Shown: in pieces, positions 43,147-52,708 of the stretch | How the letters are laid out: the number at the start of each line of letters is the position of its first letter | Numbering within the stretch: position 1 is the first letter of the stretch | Source: Tengunoibacter tsumagoiensis | GTDB taxonomy: Bacteria; Chloroflexota; Ktedonobacteria; Ktedonobacterales; Ktedonobacteraceae | Assembly: GCF_003967535.1 (NCBI RefSeq) | Contig: NZ_BIFR01000001.1 | Location: 4,897,001 to 4,961,000, forward strand | Direction of reading: 5' to 3' | Length of the DNA stretch: 64,000 nt | The notes under the pieces: model-generated | The model's input: only the letters and a program-made list of their open reading frames with translations | Databases searched by the model: none | What the model was told of the DNA's origin: nothing | Translations under genes and position numbers: made by a program

Positions 43147-44556
43147 TTACGATAGCTGTGATAAGGCCAGACCGGTACGTTCAGCCGCCAGAACATCGCT
43201 CTGCATCCAGCGCGATCCCAGGATGCCAGATAGGCCGGCTAAGACAAGTGCAGGCACACAGGTGATCAGAAGAGCCCTGCCAAGATCCTGCCCGGCGAGA
43301 TTGGCATGAAAATGCTGTCCATGTGTTGGATCAATATTGGTGGCCATGATTCCCACAATAGCAGGCGCAAAAGCATCCCCAAACAGGTGGCCCAATAAGA
43401 GCGTAAGCGAGATTGCTGAGGCTCGCAACACCGCCGGAACAACATCTTGTACAGCCGCCGAATAGGGTCCGTTGTAACAACGTAATAATAACGAGGTAAG
43501 CAGAAAGAAGGTCGTAAAAACGTAGATATTATGACAGAGCAAAACGACAGCCATTGATGGAGCGGCCAATAAAAAGCCATAACCACAGACCAGGACACGT
43601 GCCCCTGGATAGCGCCGACCCAGGAGATCTGAGACGTAGCCACCCACCAGCGCTCCAATGCCACCTGCGATGACCAGTAATCCACCAGAATAGAGGCCCG
43701 CCAATCCCGGTGTAAAACCATAGGTGTCCTTCTGTTGTAGATAGGTTGGCAAGAATGAGATCGTCACCCCAATGACAAAAAAGGCAAAGATCTGCACAAA
43801 AATCAACGTAACTAATGTTTTGATGCGCAATAAAGAGAACATCTGGAGAAGCACATTGCTTCGCGTCAGGTGAACAGGGCGAGCCTGCTCAGCAGGGAGT
43901 ACATCGAGGGTGGCCTCCTCATCGGCCTGGTTACGGCGCGGCTCACGCAGACGCCATGAAAAAAATGCCAGGATTAACCCTGGAATTCCAGTCAACAGAA
44001 AAGCGATACGCCAGCTCCCCATGACCAGGCCCGGGCTTGTAAAGGCTCCCCCAATGGCAAAGCCAATGAGCACCCCAAATAGCTCAGCAATACTCCATAA
44101 GCTCATCACACGCGACCGCTTCTCGCGCTGAAAATAATCGCTCAACAGGGCCGTTCCCGCTGGAAAATAACCAGCCTCCCCCATACCCAGTAACATACGC
44201 GCTAGAAAGAGGGTCGCAAAGCTATTAGCGAGCGCCGTCAAAGCAGTGCTCAGGCTCCAAAAAGCAACGCTAAAGGCAATAACATCTTTGCGTTTGCCTG
44301 CATCCGCCCATATCCCCAGAGGAACGCAGGCAAAAGTATAGACAACCAGAAAGGCTGAAGAGATATAACCAATCCCATCCAGCGAGAAACCTAGCTCATG
44401 GGCAATCCCGTTGGCTGCCCCTGTTAAGACGAAACGATCAACATAATTAAAAAAGCTAATGAAAAAGAGCAATAAAAAAACGTACCGAGGATAGCTGGAA
44501 CGGGCAGATCTCTCCGAAGATCTTCGCTCATCTCCGGAAAGTAGAGCCTCATTCAT
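43147..44556 (-). CDS. MFS transporter (spinster-like)
   Basis: 469 residues, 12 predicted membrane helices with a central loop. The first half has FNYVDRFVLTGAANGI, the A-motif-like GIWADAGKRKDVIAF, and RMLLGMGEAGYFPAGTALLSDYF, typical of the spinster and hexuronate-like MFS branch; the second has GGYVSDLLGRRYPGARVLV. Substrate unknown. The ATG at 44556 has GGAGG before it; a TTG at 44568 is the only in-frame alternative. An inverted repeat lies just upstream (44578-44609). Confidence 0.88.
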   Translation of the reverse strand: MNEALLSGDERRSSERSARSSYPRYVFLLLFFISFFNYVDRFVLTGAANGIAHELGFSLDGIGYISSAFLVVYTFACVPLGIWADAGKRKDVIAFSVAFWSLSTALTALANSFATLFLARMLLGMGEAGYFPAGTALLSDYFQREKRSRVMSLWSIAELFGVLIGFAIGGAFTSPGLVMGSWRIAFLLTGIPGLILAFFSWRLREPRRNQADEEATLDVLPAEQARPVHLTRSNVLLQMFSLLRIKTLVTLIFVQIFAFFVIGVTISFLPTYLQQKDTYGFTPGLAGLYSGGLLVIAGGIGALVGGYVSDLLGRRYPGARVLVCGYGFLLAAPSMAVVLLCHNIYVFTTFFLLTSLLLRCYNGPYSAAVQDVVPAVLRASAISLTLLLGHLFGDAFAPAIVGIMATNIDPTHGQHFHANLAGQDLGRALLITCVPALVLAGLSGILGSRWMQSDVLAAERTGLALSQLS

Positions 44557-44867
44557 ATGAACCTCCAAAAGAATGCTATGGTACCGATAATTTCCTCCAT
44601 CTGTACCATATCATATACCTCAGTTCCTGACCAGATTATTTCTACTAAAACACACTCTACTCGTGTTCTATTTATTGGACGAATAGAAGAATACCTACAA
44701 TTATTTTCCGACATATCTTTTTAGCATAGACAGATGCTCTATAAAGAGCATTCAACTGCGGCCATATCCTCTTCCTCATGTCGTAGATCCACAGAGCCAA
44801 CCTCAGGAAGGTTGCCAGGATACCGTAAGATATCTATAACATTATTTTGTTCTGGAAAGGGAACTTT
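44557..44867. other. Divergent region between the MFS gene and an unrecognised gene
   Basis: 311 bp. It contains the inverted repeat 44578-44609 and a small hairpin (ATGCTCT 44734-44740 with AGAGCAT 44745-44751). No coding potential was found. Confidence 0.4.
44578..44609. promoter_or_regulatory. Inverted repeat upstream of the MFS gene
   Basis: ATGGTAC (44578-44584) and GTACCAT (44603-44609), 18 bp apart, sit 22 bp before the MFS start codon. A possible operator. Confidence 0.35.
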
Positions 44868-45386
44868 ATGGCACAGCAAGATCCGAAACAGGAGATTCTC
44901 TCACGACTTGTCCGCTTGTATGCTATTCCTGCTACAGCCGCAGGGGAAGAGACAGTCCATTTTCTCCGGATGCGCAGTCTTCCAGGCCGCCAGGTTCATG
45001 CCGTTACCTTTAAAAATAAAAGCGGAGAAGATATTCATTTTCTCTGTCATGTCATGCAGAATGCCCAGGGCTTATGGGGCTTTCGAGGAGGGGCTGGTGG
45101 AGAGGTCAGCAGCGATCTTGAGCGAGCTCATCTGATACACGAACAGCCCTGGGCTCATCTCAGCGGAGGAGGCTGGCCAAAAGAGTTTTATGGTGGGGGC
45201 TATATCATTGATAAAGGCGTCAAGGTTGCTCGTGTAAAACTTATTGCCACCAATGGAACAGTTGTAGAGGATACGGTTGAGAACGGGATCGTCCTCTTCC
45301 TTACGGATGAACGCGTAGAGACCCCTCTACAGGCTGAACTTTATGACTATTCAGGCAACTTAATCAATAGCCATGATGTCTTCTAA
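44868..45386 (+). CDS. Unrecognised small protein
   Basis: 172 residues, not assigned to a family. It has no signal peptide or membrane helix. Features seen: a central Gly-rich stretch (GFRGGAGGEVSSDLE), LSGGGWPKEFYGGGYIIDKG, and a beta-rich C-terminus (VKLIATNGTVVEDTVENGIVLF, then LYDYSGNLINSHDVF). ATG 44868 follows GAAAGGGAAC; an ATG 21 nt upstream is less likely. It stands alone and converges with recO, only 10 bp away. Codon use resembles its neighbours, so it is probably native. Confidence 0.7.
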   Translation: MAQQDPKQEILSRLVRLYAIPATAAGEETVHFLRMRSLPGRQVHAVTFKNKSGEDIHFLCHVMQNAQGLWGFRGGAGGEVSSDLERAHLIHEQPWAHLSGGGWPKEFYGGGYIIDKGVKVARVKLIATNGTVVEDTVENGIVLFLTDERVETPLQAELYDYSGNLINSHDVF

Positions 45387-45396
45387 ACCAAAATTG

Positions 45397-46206
45397 CTAA
45401 CGTGCATTCAACATATCAAGAAAACTCCAGGATTTCAGATCACGCTCTAAATGAAAACGGAGCAGTCCATGCATTGCACCTTCAATCTCTGCTTGCAGAC
45501 GCGTATCCAGTCGGAGATGCGGAACTTGAGGCCAATCAGTGCGCTGGAGCAGGCGAAGTACTTTGAGTGCATTCATTGATAACGGCTGTGCCCATAAATG
45601 AGAACACTTTGGGCACAGCGCTCCACCAAGAGTCGGTGTAAAACCATTCACCTCTGGCTTCAGCTCAGCTGTACAATTGGCACAATGGCGCAGTACGGGG
45701 GCGTAGCCAATATGCGAGAGCAGGTATACTTCAAAATAACGCAGAAGTAAAAATGAATGCATCTGCTCGCGACCATCTAAGGCCAATCCACCAATCCTTT
45801 TCTGCTGCTCAGAACTGGCCTCGGTCTCCAATTCTCTCAAGGCAAGAAGGAGGAGATGATAGACCTCTGGATGCGGAGTGTCATCCTCAATAAAGCGCTC
45901 AATTAATTCTGCCAGATAAAAACCGCACGTCATATACCAGAGGTTGGAACGCAATTGGAAGTAGTTTTCAGAAGCTTGAGCCTGCGTAATGATATCTAAG
46001 TTACGCCCCAGCGCCAACTGCAACTGGCTATGACAGAGGAGCTCAAGATGACCGGCCTTACGGCTAATGGGGCGGCGTGCGCCTTTCGCAACGGCTCGAA
46101 TCTTGCCCTTGTAAGGCGTCAGGAGCGTGAGAATACGATCAGCTTCCCCAAGATCGGTATGCTTGAGAACCACAGCTTCAATGGAATAGGTTCGTTGATT
46201 GCGCAT
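45397..46206 (-). CDS. recO: DNA repair protein RecO
   Basis: 269 residues. An N-terminal OB fold (YSIEAVVLKHTDLGEADRILTLLTPYKGKIRAVAKGARR) and a C-terminal zinc knuckle (HCANCTAEL ... GGALCPKCSHLW), the usual four Cys of Gram-positive-type RecO. It helps load RecA and anneal strands in recombinational repair. The ATG at 46206 starts directly before the OB fold; an earlier in-frame ATG at 46260 would overlap the tRNA region. Its 3' end meets the small protein gene from the other side. Confidence 0.93.
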   Translation of the reverse strand: MRNQRTYSIEAVVLKHTDLGEADRILTLLTPYKGKIRAVAKGARRPISRKAGHLELLCHSQLQLALGRNLDIITQAQASENYFQLRSNLWYMTCGFYLAELIERFIEDDTPHPEVYHLLLLALRELETEASSEQQKRIGGLALDGREQMHSFLLLRYFEVYLLSHIGYAPVLRHCANCTAELKPEVNGFTPTLGGALCPKCSHLWAQPLSMNALKVLRLLQRTDWPQVPHLRLDTRLQAEIEGAMHGLLRFHLERDLKSWSFLDMLNAR

Positions 46207-46280
46207 AATGTGGTTTATCCAGAGTGCTTGGCGATGAGAACAAAAAAAGAGACGCGACATAAGCCACGTCTCTAAAGGGA

Positions 46281-46351
46281 GGCGACGAGCGGATTCGAAC
46301 CGCTGGTGCAGCTTTTGCAGAGCCGTGCCTTACCACTTGGCGACGTCGCCC
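46281..46351 (-). tRNA. tRNA-Cys (anticodon GCA)
   Basis: Cloverleaf: acceptor GGCGACG/CGTCGCC, anticodon stem GGCTC with loop TGCAAAA containing GCA, T arm with GTTCGAATC. The 3' CCA is not encoded. Confidence 0.95.
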
Positions 46352-46364
46352 TGAATTGGGGGAA

Positions 46365-46436
46365 GCGGGAGACGGGGATCGAACCCGCGACTTTCTCCTT
46401 GGCAAGGAGATGCTCTACCACTGAGCCACTCCCGCA
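46365..46436 (-). tRNA. tRNA-Gly (anticodon GCC)
   Basis: Acceptor GCGGGAG/CTCCCGC, D arm GCTCAGTGGTAGAGC, anticodon loop TTGCCAA, T arm GTTCGATCC. CCA not encoded. It is first of the pair, 13 bp before tRNA-Cys. Confidence 0.97.
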
Positions 46437-46496
46437 TATGCGTTCGTGTAAACCGTTTAGCCCGGTTCACTGCAACCGCATCACGTTTGCATGGAT

Positions 46497-46525
46497 AATA
46501 TAGCACTATCGATCAGAATTGTCAA
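46497..46525 (-). promoter_or_regulatory. Promoter of the tRNA-Gly/tRNA-Cys unit
   Basis: Minus-strand TTGACA (46520-46525), 17-bp spacer, TATATT (46497-46502), about 60 bp before tRNA-Gly. Confidence 0.75.
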
Positions 46526-46615
46526 CAGGTTTATCTCTGAGTTTTGTGTGGAACCTCAATTCTCTTATACACTAGCAGGGGGAGGGGTGAGCTCTGTATG
46601 CACCAGCTAGCCTGT

Positions 46616-49027
46616 TTAGAGCAAGAAACCTCGTTCTCTGAGCAGGTCCAGAACACGCTCGAGATTCTGCTCTGCGACATGCACTAGCCGCCCGGTGGTC
46701 TCGACTTGCGATCCTAGCAGTTCATTAAGCTCATTGTCCGCCTGGAGATCCTGCAAAATTTCGGCGGACAGATGAAGCAAGGGAGCTCGCTCAACCCGGA
46801 TCTGCGATTGTTCTGCATACCCCCTGCCCCATAACTTCAGCCGGATCATCAACGACCCCGGAATGCCTGCTTCGCAATAGCTCTGTAAAAAGTGTTGCAT
46901 CTGCTCTAAACTTTTTCCTTGCTCCAATGCTTGCTGCACCGAATGTGCACTCACTAGTGGCCAGCCTGTGGCTTCATCTCTGGTTGTAAACTGGCCCACT
47001 TCGGCAACGAGATAAAGATCAAGAACTGGATACAGAGGCTCAAGCAAGCCGTCTACATGTAGCCGCCATTGTGGTTCCCTGCGAGCATCGCTATCGCTTC
47101 TCTCAGCCACATCCGTCTGAGCAGGAAGATAATTGCGCCGCCAGAACAGCTGCTGAACCGCTGTTCGCTGGGCCAGGGGAATCTCGACTTGCCGCTCGCT
47201 CAAACGCCGTCCAAACAGCTTGCGCGTCTCTTCATCTGCCAGCAGCTCATCCAGTAACGCTGGATCAGCAACTTCAAGAAGAGTCATCTGCGGCCAGAGC
47301 TCGACTCTGCGGGCCTGACGCTCCCATTCTCCCACTGAATAGTGAATATTCTGCGGGATCTCATCTCCTGCGGCCTCTGTTAATATCTGTTGAATGCTGT
47401 CAGCACTGAGTCCATGCTGAATAGCACGCGTTACACTGGCTTTTGTCAGCCGATACTGAGCCACATGCTCAAGGCTGATCCGTTCAGCAAAACGATCCAG
47501 GCGAACTAACAGAGCTTCAGAGACTGGTGCTAATACGACTAGCTCGAAATTAGGCTGCACAATGAGGCGTCCCCATGGTATCTCAGGTCCCACCAACTGA
47601 TCATGGCCCATAATCCAGAGGGCGTCCGGCGAGAACGTAAAGACCTGTAGCCCATCCTCTTGCTCGCAATCCACTAATCCCAACCATTGCAGTGGACCGG
47701 TTACTATAGCTCGAATAAAGCTTCCTTCGACCATATGCCAGCCTTCGCGATGCGTCAACCAACCACGCCGCAAGCGGAAATCCCAACCATAAGGATTGCT
47801 GGCAGACGAATAACGCTCCGCACGAGCTCCATAGTGGCGTGGGAAGAGCAGATATGGGTAATAAAGCTTTGTACGAGCAATAAAGGCTGCTATATTTACC
47901 TTCTCATTCGTTTGCTCAGATAAGATACGCTCAAGTACTTGCTGGCGATTGTTGAGAACCTCATTATGCGCTGGCTCCAATGGTTCTGGACCAGGACGGA
48001 CAATCACATCAGGCAGAAATCCAAGCTCGTTCCAGAACGTCGTCTCCGCATACAGTTGGTAGCAACGCCTGACACGTTCATTGATCGAGAGGGCAAAGAA
48101 GCTCTCAGCTGGAGCTGAGGCCGCATAGAGGGTCCCCTGGCGCTCGTATAATAAGCCCAATTGCATCAACAATTGCCGTATAAATAGGAAACGAGGCAAA
48201 TGGATCTCGCTACGTATTGGATCAGTGTCAAAGGAGCTCTTCTGTTGCTCTTTCTCGGCCAGTTGCTCGATAATAAGACGCAGGGCTGTACGCCCCAACA
48301 GACCGTTGTTAACAAGGGCCAGACCTTCATTGCGTGAAGCCACCAGAGACCAGTAAAGATAGAGTAGCCGCTGAGCTCTCCAGAAACTTTCGGGGATCTG
48401 TTCACTTTTCTCATGCACTTTCGTCTCAGATGCTTGCTGCTGCTGGTAGGCGTGGACGGTTGTCCGTACTGCTTGAGGGACAATTAAGACGCCATCATGC
48501 GTACCACTGCTATATTCGCGCCCCGCAAAGTTCGTTTGCTTGCCCCAAAAGACCAGGCCCAATGCCAGAAGATGCCGTAATGCCTCTTCAAAAGGTCCAT
48601 GTGGATGGGCGGGGGGATATTGTGGAGGTAGAAGCAAAGAGCCGCTCTGAAAGGGGCGCTGGTCTGCGGACGTATCGGCGCGTTTCGGGGCATGGAGCTG
48701 TCCAGACAGAGAGAAATACAGTGCGAGATCACGGCTATTGGCTCGTCCACCACACGCAACTAGCTCTGCTAAAATCAGCCATTGAGCACTACCCAGTTCT
48801 TGCAGAATCTGCTCAATCCCTTGTGACTCAAATAAATACTGTCCAATCTCTTCTGCGACGGCTGAGGTCGCCAGGGGAGATGCAGAAGCACTCGAGGAGG
48901 TATTCGCCGTAAGGTTCAGGTTATTCCCTAACACGAGTGGCGACAAAGGGATATGACGCACTCTCATTACCGCTTGTAGATGATATGAGGGTACTGTCTG
49001 TAGAAGGTTAAGATCACTCTGATCCAT
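46616..49027 (-). CDS. XPB/Ssl2 helicase-N-like protein (no ATPase), paralogue 1
   Basis: 803 residues. The second half matches the XPB/Ssl2 N-terminal-like domain (Helicase_C_3): LIVQPNFELVVLAPVSEALL, RLDRFAERIS, VAQYRLTKASVTRAIQHGLS, and QNIHYSVGEWERQ. The N-terminal half is helical and Gln/Leu-rich. No Walker motifs are present, so it is not itself a helicase. ATG 49027 has GAGGAG before it and overlaps the upstream paralogue by 14 bp, so the two are co-translated. A role with an XPB-like translocase or in transcription is inferred. Confidence 0.75.
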   Translation of the reverse strand: MDQSDLNLLQTVPSYHLQAVMRVRHIPLSPLVLGNNLNLTANTSSSASASPLATSAVAEEIGQYLFESQGIEQILQELGSAQWLILAELVACGGRANSRDLALYFSLSGQLHAPKRADTSADQRPFQSGSLLLPPQYPPAHPHGPFEEALRHLLALGLVFWGKQTNFAGREYSSGTHDGVLIVPQAVRTTVHAYQQQQASETKVHEKSEQIPESFWRAQRLLYLYWSLVASRNEGLALVNNGLLGRTALRLIIEQLAEKEQQKSSFDTDPIRSEIHLPRFLFIRQLLMQLGLLYERQGTLYAASAPAESFFALSINERVRRCYQLYAETTFWNELGFLPDVIVRPGPEPLEPAHNEVLNNRQQVLERILSEQTNEKVNIAAFIARTKLYYPYLLFPRHYGARAERYSSASNPYGWDFRLRRGWLTHREGWHMVEGSFIRAIVTGPLQWLGLVDCEQEDGLQVFTFSPDALWIMGHDQLVGPEIPWGRLIVQPNFELVVLAPVSEALLVRLDRFAERISLEHVAQYRLTKASVTRAIQHGLSADSIQQILTEAAGDEIPQNIHYSVGEWERQARRVELWPQMTLLEVADPALLDELLADEETRKLFGRRLSERQVEIPLAQRTAVQQLFWRRNYLPAQTDVAERSDSDARREPQWRLHVDGLLEPLYPVLDLYLVAEVGQFTTRDEATGWPLVSAHSVQQALEQGKSLEQMQHFLQSYCEAGIPGSLMIRLKLWGRGYAEQSQIRVERAPLLHLSAEILQDLQADNELNELLGSQVETTGRLVHVAEQNLERVLDLLRERGFLL

Positions 49028-51455
49028 AGATCTCCTCATCATGCAAGAGTGGGGTCTGACCACGTCGCTTTAGTTCTTCTGTGAGGCGCTCTACGGCTGT
49101 CTTCTTCAGAAGATGCAGACTGGGTGAGATGGATTGCACAATCTGACTTTCCACCGAGGTCGTCGCAGCCAGTTCACGCATCACAACGGCATCCATAGTC
49201 TCCAGCACTGGAACGCCAGTATAGATCCGTACCTGCCCATAACTGGCAATCCATTGCTCTAGCTGAAGCACCAGCGTGGTTAGCGCACTCTCTTCTGTAT
49301 GGTGCTTCATAGCTGCCCGCAACAATTCTAAGAGGCGCAGAGGGCGATAACCACGATTTAAAGCCATCCCTAAGGCTCGAGGGGTCAGTCGGTAACGCAA
49401 ACAGTCCGCCTCAATACCATCCGCCTCGGCAAACACTTCCAGCGCTTCAATCAGGGGCCAGGCTACTGGTGAACAGGTTACTAACAGCTCTTTCTTCTCT
49501 TCATTAACTGCTCGCAGAAGCTCAAACATTTGAACTGGCTGCTCGCTCTGTTGCGGAATAGGAGCTTCATGTAATAGGGAACTGGCAAGGTCTGTCAGCC
49601 GGAAGGCCAGCAGATGGCCATCAGGGGCGTAAGCTACATCACATATTCCCCACCAGTGTAAAGGCCCGGTCAGTAGATGGGTGAGATAGTGTGCCTCTGC
49701 TCGAAACCAGTCGCTTAATTGAATTGGACGTAAAGGGCGCCCTTCATCTTGCTCAATCCACCAGTGAGGAGCTGCAAAGAGGCGCTGCCGACGTTGGAGA
49801 AACAAAGGTTGCAGACGATAGACAAAACGTGCAAAAGCTGGAAAGCTCATCCACTGACCGGTTGGAGCCTGAGCTAATAGTGCCAGTATGCTTTGACGTG
49901 CTTCACTATTCTCTGTTTCCAGTTCTCCTACGCGCAAAATCGGCTGCTGCGACGACGTTGTGCGACAACGAAGCCGCAATCCATCATCCTGTAAGGCGAA
50001 AAGATCATCATACGATGACTGCTTTAACCACAGATCGAAGAGGTCACGCAATCCCTCGGCACGATCGGTTCCCAACAACAACTGCGCTGCTTTGGATAAT
50101 ACCTTCAGTTCGGCATCAATACCATCATTCGCACTATTATGCGTACTATTATAAATATAGACAATATCTGCTAGCTGGAGAAGGCGCAATGCAAAACGGA
50201 TAAACGTGGGAGATGCAGATACTGTCTCCCGAATAACGGCTATTATATGCGCCGAAAAGTGCGGGGTGGGCGCTGGAATAGCCATAGAGCCATCTCCAGA
50301 TGCTGGATGACCTGGCCGCGCAACCTCTGAGCTACCAGCTCCTTTTGCAGGTCGTGGCCAATCCTCGTTTGTTGCGAGCCGATACCCATCCAGGGCACGA
50401 GCAATTAACATCAACTGTGAGAGAAGACGGAATGGCTCCGCTAACTCCAGTCTTGGTCGGCGCCCCTGCTCATCTCCCTGCTCGACATGAAAGGTTGTTA
50501 CTGGTACAGATACTCTCAGCGCAGCTCTCACCTCAAGCGGAACAAACCAACCTACATCTAAGAGGCTGCCACTCAGGCCCATTGGCTGAGACAGCGCACT
50601 ATTGAGACTGGTGCGAAAGATCATAGCCCGCCCCTGGAGAGCCAGGAGTGTCTTCTGCAATTGATTGGCCTGCCCCAATGAGAAACGCTCGAAAAGGCCG
50701 CGCAGATCCTCATCAGTCATCGAGCCACCCGCCAATGTCAGAGCTGCTAATAACTGGCGCTGGGACTTCTCTAAAGTAGCCGCTAACCGGCGCACTGTCT
50801 CCGGCTGCTGTAATGCCTGAAAGATCTCTTCTGCCAGCTGTTGTTTTGCCAGACCAGTCGTCACAATCTCATACTCACGCGCTATATTTCTCAGATCGCT
50901 CAGACTTAATTGAGCAAGAAGTGCAAGCAGATCGCTCGCTACTGCCGGTGAACGAGCTGGCTGTACAACAGGCGATGAGGGAGCGATTGGCGCAGCTATC
51001 TCTCTCGAAATGTCTTCTTTTGTCATCTCTTTTCCAGGTGCTTTATCTGCATCCCCCACATGAGATGAGGAGGAAAGGTCGCCACCCGTTGGCTGAACAG
51101 GGAGAAAAAGAGCAGGGGTAGCCAACCAATGATAGAGGAGAGCCGCACCATGGCTACAGAGGAGGGTAGATGGAGTATGACAGGAACAGATTGTCAGCCA
51201 CGAGGTGGAGCTCTGCAATTCCACAGACACGATACATGAGCGCATCAGCGAAGCATCGGATTTCTCTTGCTCTGTTGATGTGGAGGCATGCGAAAGGGTT
51301 ACGACACCTGAGAGGCGCGCACCAGAACGCTGCGTATTTGCGATAGAGCCAGTCCGCTCATATTCCTGCCCTAGCGCTGCTGAGCTCAGTCCCGCCATCC
51401 GAATAATGTCGGCAGCTCGCAAGCGCTGTAGAATACCTGGTGCAACGTTTTCCAT
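49014..51455 (-). CDS. SWIM-finger plus XPB/Ssl2 helicase-N-like protein, paralogue 2
   Basis: 813 residues. Residues about 85-115 form a SWIM zinc finger: CSC, then CSHGAALLYHWL (C-x-C...C-x-H). The rest is an XPB/Ssl2 N-terminal-like region ending with LLVTCSPVAWPLIEALEVFAEADGIE, YRLTPRALGMALNRGY, and LEQWIASYGQVRIYTGV. There are no ATPase motifs. With the overlapping next gene it forms a two-protein unit; SWIM fingers often bind DNA or proteins. No SD is visible before the ATG at 51455. Confidence 0.75.
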   Translation of the reverse strand: MENVAPGILQRLRAADIIRMAGLSSAALGQEYERTGSIANTQRSGARLSGVVTLSHASTSTEQEKSDASLMRSCIVSVELQSSTSWLTICSCHTPSTLLCSHGAALLYHWLATPALFLPVQPTGGDLSSSSHVGDADKAPGKEMTKEDISREIAAPIAPSSPVVQPARSPAVASDLLALLAQLSLSDLRNIAREYEIVTTGLAKQQLAEEIFQALQQPETVRRLAATLEKSQRQLLAALTLAGGSMTDEDLRGLFERFSLGQANQLQKTLLALQGRAMIFRTSLNSALSQPMGLSGSLLDVGWFVPLEVRAALRVSVPVTTFHVEQGDEQGRRPRLELAEPFRLLSQLMLIARALDGYRLATNEDWPRPAKGAGSSEVARPGHPASGDGSMAIPAPTPHFSAHIIAVIRETVSASPTFIRFALRLLQLADIVYIYNSTHNSANDGIDAELKVLSKAAQLLLGTDRAEGLRDLFDLWLKQSSYDDLFALQDDGLRLRCRTTSSQQPILRVGELETENSEARQSILALLAQAPTGQWMSFPAFARFVYRLQPLFLQRRQRLFAAPHWWIEQDEGRPLRPIQLSDWFRAEAHYLTHLLTGPLHWWGICDVAYAPDGHLLAFRLTDLASSLLHEAPIPQQSEQPVQMFELLRAVNEEKKELLVTCSPVAWPLIEALEVFAEADGIEADCLRYRLTPRALGMALNRGYRPLRLLELLRAAMKHHTEESALTTLVLQLEQWIASYGQVRIYTGVPVLETMDAVVMRELAATTSVESQIVQSISPSLHLLKKTAVERLTEELKRRGQTPLLHDEEIYGSE

Positions 51456-51952
51456 CTGAATTTCGTGGCGCGGGTACCCCTTTTATGCATGGGGAGGAAG
51501 CGCTACGCCTTCTTTTCTGTGTTCGTATTCGTAGCCGTCAGCACGATGAAGACGGCGCATCTATTTGCTATTTTTTGGGGTGGCTCTCCGCGTTGCCAGG
51601 GCGAAACGAGGGGGCGATGCGTCCTGTGAGCGTCCGTTTGGGGGTCATCGCCTTCACACTATCGCTGGTACGGTATCCCAGGAACGTCTTGCGCCGCTTT
51701 TTGTGCTGCTTGGGAAACCCTTGAGCATCCGTGACACCCATTGGGCAATAATAGCATGTAGACCATAATTTCGTCAACTGCGCTGCTACCTTTTACACTT
51801 TAGCTTATTCTTTCGCGGCAAGACCTCCCACGAAGCTGAAGACTTCAGGGATCAGGCCCCTGAGTTTTTAGCTCAGGGGTAGTTCACAATGCATGTTCCC
51901 TGGCATAGCCCTATTATGATGCTGGTTGCGTACACAACATTTTCAAACGCGG
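51456..51952. other. Intergenic region with IS605-like remnant between rsmE and the XPB-like genes
   Basis: 497 bp. It has a G/C-rich block (51456-51760) with only short overlapping open frames, none supported, and an inverted pair GGCGAT/ATCGCC near 51613-51653. Then comes the IS605-like right-end hairpin (51857-51887). It may be the decayed remains of an insertion. Confidence 0.45.
51857..51887. mobile_element. Solitary IS200/IS605-like right-end hairpin, copy B
   Basis: CCCCTGA (51857-51863) pairs with TCAGGGG (51873-51879) and is followed by TAGTTCAC (51880-51887). Compared with copy A, the third stem pair changes from G-C to C-G on both sides, a compensatory change. No transposase or TnpB is near. 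Confidence 0.5.
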
Positions 51953-52708
51953 CTATGCTAGCCGAGCCTCAAGCTCATACATCACATTGGCAACCGCCGC
52001 AAGGGCTGCGGTCTCAGCTCGTAAAATACGCGCTCCCAATGAGACGCTCTTCACACCATGCTCTTGCGCCAGCATAATCTCTTCCGGGGCCAATCCACCC
52101 TCCGGGCCAATAAAAAGGTAGACGGTCAAAGGGACCTTATCCAGAGGAAACGACCGCAGGACGTTCTGAAGGCTCTGCTTCCGTTCTTCTTCCCAGGGGA
52201 TAATTGCACAGGCGTCGTTGGGTAAGGCTTGCAACTGTTGCGTCAATGATCGAATTGGCAGGAGCTCTGGACGATGCGCTCGACCACATTGCTCAGTCGC
52301 TTCCTGAATAATACGTTGCCAACGCTGCTGTTTGGAGGACCCGGCCTCCTCCAGACCCGCGAGTGAACGACGGCAGTGAATGGGAGCAAATGTGCTTACT
52401 CCCAGTTCAGTCCCTTTCTCGAGAATCCATTCAAACCGGGCTGACTTCAATAACCCCTGACAGAGCACGATCCGAACAGGCGATTCGCTCTTGCCCGCCC
52501 GTCGCTCCACTGCCTGCACTTCAACGCCTGACCGGTTGCTCGTCTGTACAGTACACAGGAGCTCTTCACCACTATTGTCGAACAGGATCAGATGCTCTGC
52601 GACTTTCAGATGCAACACATCGCGTACCTGGTGGGCAAGCTTATCGGACAGCAGAAATGTCTCGCCAGCCTGGGGCAGAACGCTCTCAGTGACCAGAAAG
52701 CGATGCAT
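51953..52708 (-). CDS. rsmE: 16S rRNA m3U1498 methyltransferase RsmE
   Basis: 251 residues. N-terminal PUA-like strand region (HRFLVTESVLP, LFDNSGEELLC) and a C-terminal SPOUT methyltransferase with deep-knot motifs: LYLFIGPEGGLAPEEI and VSLGARILRAETAALAAV. It methylates U1498 of 16S rRNA. The start codon follows the prmA stop with no gap (TAG-ATG), so the two are coupled, a common bacterial pairing. Confidence 0.95.
   Translation of the reverse strand: MHRFLVTESVLPQAGETFLLSDKLAHQVRDVLHLKVAEHLILFDNSGEELLCTVQTSNRSGVEVQAVERRAGKSESPVRIVLCQGLLKSARFEWILEKGTELGVSTFAPIHCRRSLAGLEEAGSSKQQRWQRIIQEATEQCGRAHRPELLPIRSLTQQLQALPNDACAIIPWEEERKQSLQNVLRSFPLDKVPLTVYLFIGPEGGLAPEEIMLAQEHGVKSVSLGARILRAETAALAAVANVMYELEARLA

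Noticed and set aside
51440..51777. Several short frames upstream of the XPB-like pair
   Set aside because: They overlap in different frames on both strands with no start signals. The block may be decayed element DNA, but no transposase motif was found.
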